From positions 496,001 to 560,000 of the forward strand of contig NZ_BAAAZE010000008.1 of NCBI RefSeq assembly GCF_039536745.1: a stretch of DNA of 64,000 nucleotides, read 5' to 3'. A program made the translations under genes and the position numbers. Positions 61,965-64,000 of the stretch are shown here, piece after piece. The DNA is from Actimicrobium antarcticum (GTDB taxonomy: Bacteria > Pseudomonadota > Gammaproteobacteria > Burkholderiales > Burkholderiaceae_D). Under the pieces are notes generated by a model, which had not been told where the DNA came from, ran no database searches, and saw only the letters and a program-made list of their open reading frames with translations. Within the stretch, counting starts at the first letter, position 1, and each line of letters opens with the position of its first letter.

Positions 61965-63240
61965 ACACCACTCCTTCAATTGACCAGTTGCCGGCACGCC
62001 AGGTGATCCGGTCGAGCCGCACACCCGGCTGGCTGATCAGGTCGGCCAGCATCATCGGCGTGAGCACACCCAGGTCTGCGGTGAGCGTATAGATGGTTGA
62101 TTCGGGCTCCGGCGGCGCGGGCGCTGCGGGCCCGGGTGCCTTGACCGGCGCGGCAGGCTTGGGCGCCGCAGTCAGCCGCAGCGCGACGCCCAGCGACTGA
62201 CTGCGCTCCTGCAATTGCCGCAGTACCACGCTGGCAGGCAACAGGACGTCCTTGCCATCGGCTTTCAGGATCAACGGCGCTGTGTCGCTGGCTTGATTGC
62301 CGCTGATGGCGATGACGGCAGTCGGGATCTTTTCATGCAGGTAGCGCACATTGGAGCCATTGCCCGACCAGGTGTAGGTGACACGGTTAAGGTCACAGAC
62401 GTACTGGTCGAGCTGCCAGCCGCCGGGCGTGACTGGCTGCAGCAGTGCTTCGCAGGCGCGCGCAAAGACCAGCGGCGTGGGCTTGCTCAGCCACGGACGT
62501 TGCGGCGACTGGCGCGCGCTGTCTGCCATGAGCCTGGCGCGGGCGGCGACCATCGCCTGCTCGCGTTCCTGTTCTTTTTTCTGGTGTTGCTGATACAGAT
62601 AACCGGCACCGGCGCACGCCACCAGCACGGCGCCGCCGCCCAATGCGGCAAGTTGCCTGGTCGACAGTCGGCTCTGGACCGGGCTTAGCGCCGACCATTT
62701 GCGCAGATGCAGCTGGCCGTTTTTTTTCTTGGGAAGTAACGCGTCGAGCGTCTTGCCGCTAAAGTTGTGGAAGCCGAACTGCTCCAGCTCGGGTTCGCCG
62801 ATGACCACATTCCAGCCACCCAGCGCGTAGTCGCCCTGCAGCCGCTCCAGCACTTCGTCGCGGGTTCCGGCGAAATCACCATTCGGTAAAAAGTTGGCAT
62901 CCCGCACCGCGCAGTACGCCCACGTGTCGTCAGGCAGCTTGAACGCGCACAGCCAGTTATGCACTGGCTGCTGGTGACCATCGTAATGTGCACCTTCAAT
63001 GGCGAGGGTCTTGGAGATGACGGCCGCCAGCGAATGCTGTCCGCGCCGCGCGCCATCGCGGGTATTGCCATAGCCGGCCTGGGCCATCGCGTGGTCCTTG
63101 CGCAAGACCATCATGTCGGCATCGATCTTGAATGACAGCCGCGCCGCCTCTTTCCAGAAGTCACGCGGACGCGACAGCGACTGCCAGAACAGGCCGCAAA
63201 TAAAGCGGGATTTGCCAATCTGAAAGATGTGGGTTGCCAT
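61954..63240 (-). CDS. pilO: PilO2, type IVb pilus inner-membrane protein
   Basis: This 428-residue inner-membrane component is of the R64 PilO type. It has a cytoplasmic domain (about 1-190; VHNWLCAFKLPDDTWAYCAVRDANFLPNGD near 93-122), one membrane helix near 203-222 (LAALGGGAVLVACAGAGYLY), a coiled coil (about 223-245) and a periplasmic domain. A Pro/Ala-rich hinge (about 358-382) precedes a final beta-rich part (TIYTLTADLGVLTPMMLADLI). It should align ATPase, platform and secretin. It lies 16 bp after pilN and overlaps pilP by 11 bases. Confidence 0.88.
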   Translation of the reverse strand: MATHIFQIGKSRFICGLFWQSLSRPRDFWKEAARLSFKIDADMMVLRKDHAMAQAGYGNTRDGARRGQHSLAAVISKTLAIEGAHYDGHQQPVHNWLCAFKLPDDTWAYCAVRDANFLPNGDFAGTRDEVLERLQGDYALGGWNVVIGEPELEQFGFHNFSGKTLDALLPKKKNGQLHLRKWSALSPVQSRLSTRQLAALGGGAVLVACAGAGYLYQQHQKKEQEREQAMVAARARLMADSARQSPQRPWLSKPTPLVFARACEALLQPVTPGGWQLDQYVCDLNRVTYTWSGNGSNVRYLHEKIPTAVIAISGNQASDTAPLILKADGKDVLLPASVVLRQLQERSQSLGVALRLTAAPKPAAPVKAPGPAAPAPPEPESTIYTLTADLGVLTPMMLADLISQPGVRLDRITWRAGNWSIEGVVYAK

Positions 63241-63256
63241 GGTCCGGGCTCGTCGG

Positions 63257-64000
63257 TCAGGAGGCGCGCATGGCGATCGGGGTGATCAGGATCACGATGA
63301 CCTCCTTGTTGCCGGAGGCCTTGAGACTGCCGCCCAGCAGCAGATTGGCCGGCGTGCCGACACCCTGCTGGTTCAGGTTGTCATCGGTTTGCTCGAAGCC
63401 GCTGATGACCAGGGTTTCATTCGATTTCATGGCGACGCGCTGCAGGAAATTACGGGTTTCGATTTCCGGCGTTTCGATCGTGGCGGTGCTGCTGGAGACG
63501 GTACGCAGCGAGCGCAGCGTCGAGATATCGGTCGAGAATTGCAGCATGACCGCGCCATTGTTGAGCACGTTCGGCAAGATGGTCATGTTGAACCCGGTGG
63601 TGATGGTGCCTGGTGTCAGCGTGGTGCTGCTGCCGACGTTGGCAGTGAGCGTGGTTTGGGACGATTTCAGGTAACTGGTCTGTTTGGCGACCTGCACCGG
63701 GACCGGCTGGTTGTTCAGCGTGACCACGGAGGCCGAGGTTTCACGTCGCACCTGACCCTGCTCGGACAGTGCCTCGATGAGCATCGAACTGCCGGCCAGC
63801 CTGCTGGTGGCGGTATCGAGGATCGCTGCCGAAAACGCGCTGCTGTTGGCAACGCTGGCCAATGAATTCGTCAAGCCGTATTTGCGCGAGAGTGTCTGGT
63901 AGACGCTGTCCCATTTGATGCCATAGTTGTCGCCGCGCGTGAGCGTCACCGCCAGTACCGTGACATTGACCATGACCTGGCGCGACAGCGCGCGGTTTTC
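63257..64000 (-). CDS. pilN: PilN, type IVb pilus outer-membrane secretin, C-terminal part
   Basis: The frame is open to the window edge, so only the last 247 residues are seen. They form a secretin C-domain: VPVQVAKQTSYLKSS, the amphipathic strands with NMTILPNVLNNGAVMLQFSTDIS, ETRNFLQRVAMKSNETLVISGFEQ and the terminal LGGSLKASGNKEVIVILITP. This matches the BfpB/PilN secretin group that forms the outer-membrane pilus channel. The N-terminal lipoprotein signal and N-domains would lie beyond 64000. It is the first pilus gene visible; upstream genes (R64 pilL) cannot be seen. Confidence 0.92.
   Translation of the reverse strand, partial: ENRALSRQVMVNVTVLAVTLTRGDNYGIKWDSVYQTLSRKYGLTNSLASVANSSAFSAAILDTATSRLAGSSMLIEALSEQGQVRRETSASVVTLNNQPVPVQVAKQTSYLKSSQTTLTANVGSSTTLTPGTITTGFNMTILPNVLNNGAVMLQFSTDISTLRSLRTVSSSTATIETPEIETRNFLQRVAMKSNETLVISGFEQTDDNLNQQGVGTPANLLLGGSLKASGNKEVIVILITPIAMRAS

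Overview
The window is chromosomal DNA from a betaproteobacterium. Conserved gene strings (rsmD-coaD-ferredoxin; TPR-lolB-ispE-tRNA-Gln-prs-rplY-pth-ychF; mutM-dynamin-mutY; ptsN-hprK-rapZ; ubiE-ubiJ-ubiB; fmdB-DUF502-aspS-nudB-clsB), moderately high G+C and a type IVb pilus locus point to Burkholderiales, and the proteins look most like Oxalobacteraceae. That family assignment is recognition, not a search result. About 55 protein genes are supported, plus one tRNA, several rho-independent terminators, a repeat cluster and one TetR-type operator. Almost all of it is compact housekeeping sequence with many 1-4 bp gene overlaps.

Layout: 1-75 is the first 25 codons of ftsY (minus). 264-1727 is rsmD, coaD and a YfhL-like ferredoxin (plus). 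1738-3914 holds a DUF484-type GAF/GGDEF protein and a YihY-family membrane protein (minus), and 4129-5205 an HDOD protein (plus). 5278-13628 is one co-oriented minus block: TPR lipoprotein, lolB, ispE, tRNA-Gln, prs, rplY, pth, patatin, ychF. 13741-17721 is mutM, a dynamin-like GTPase and mutY (plus). 17745-24578 is minus: a membrane GGDEF protein, a LON-domain protein, rapZ, hprK, ptsN, queF, ilvA. 24801-34963 is plus: yqaA, a 1333-residue FAD/iron-sulphur oxidoreductase, HIT, DUF971, ubiE, a Tim44-domain protein, ubiJ, ubiB and a methyltransferase. 35101-42539 is plus: a sodium:solute symporter, a 540-bp repeat-bearing spacer, fmdB, DUF502, aspS, nudB, an EEP phosphodiesterase and clsB. 42569-43884 is an anti-sigma/ECF sigma pair (minus).

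44076-51782 is hslR followed by a fatty-acid beta-oxidation operon: TetR regulator with its own palindrome, acyl-CoA dehydrogenase, FadN-type hydroxyacyl-CoA dehydrogenase/enoyl-CoA hydratase, thiolase and a crotonase. Each of its three long intercistronic spacers carries a stem-loop without a U-run. 51822-54473 holds an unrecognised 130-residue protein, a NYN-plus-OST-HTH putative RNase and a nitronate monooxygenase.

The most interesting region is 54571-64000 (minus): a type IVb thin-pilus operon of the IncI/R64 kind, in transcription order pilN (secretin, cut by the window edge), pilO, pilP, pilQ (assembly ATPase), pilR (inner-membrane platform), pilS (major prepilin), a PilM-like protein, pilV (tip adhesin-like minor prepilin), a lytic transglycosylase (R64 PilT) and then an extra PilT/PilU-type retraction ATPase. 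In the genes visible here there is no prepilin peptidase, no shufflon recombinase and no recognisable sfx repeat. PilV carries seven hexapeptide repeats that look like a short beta-helical stalk. All function calls come from reading motifs in the sequence; no database search was run.
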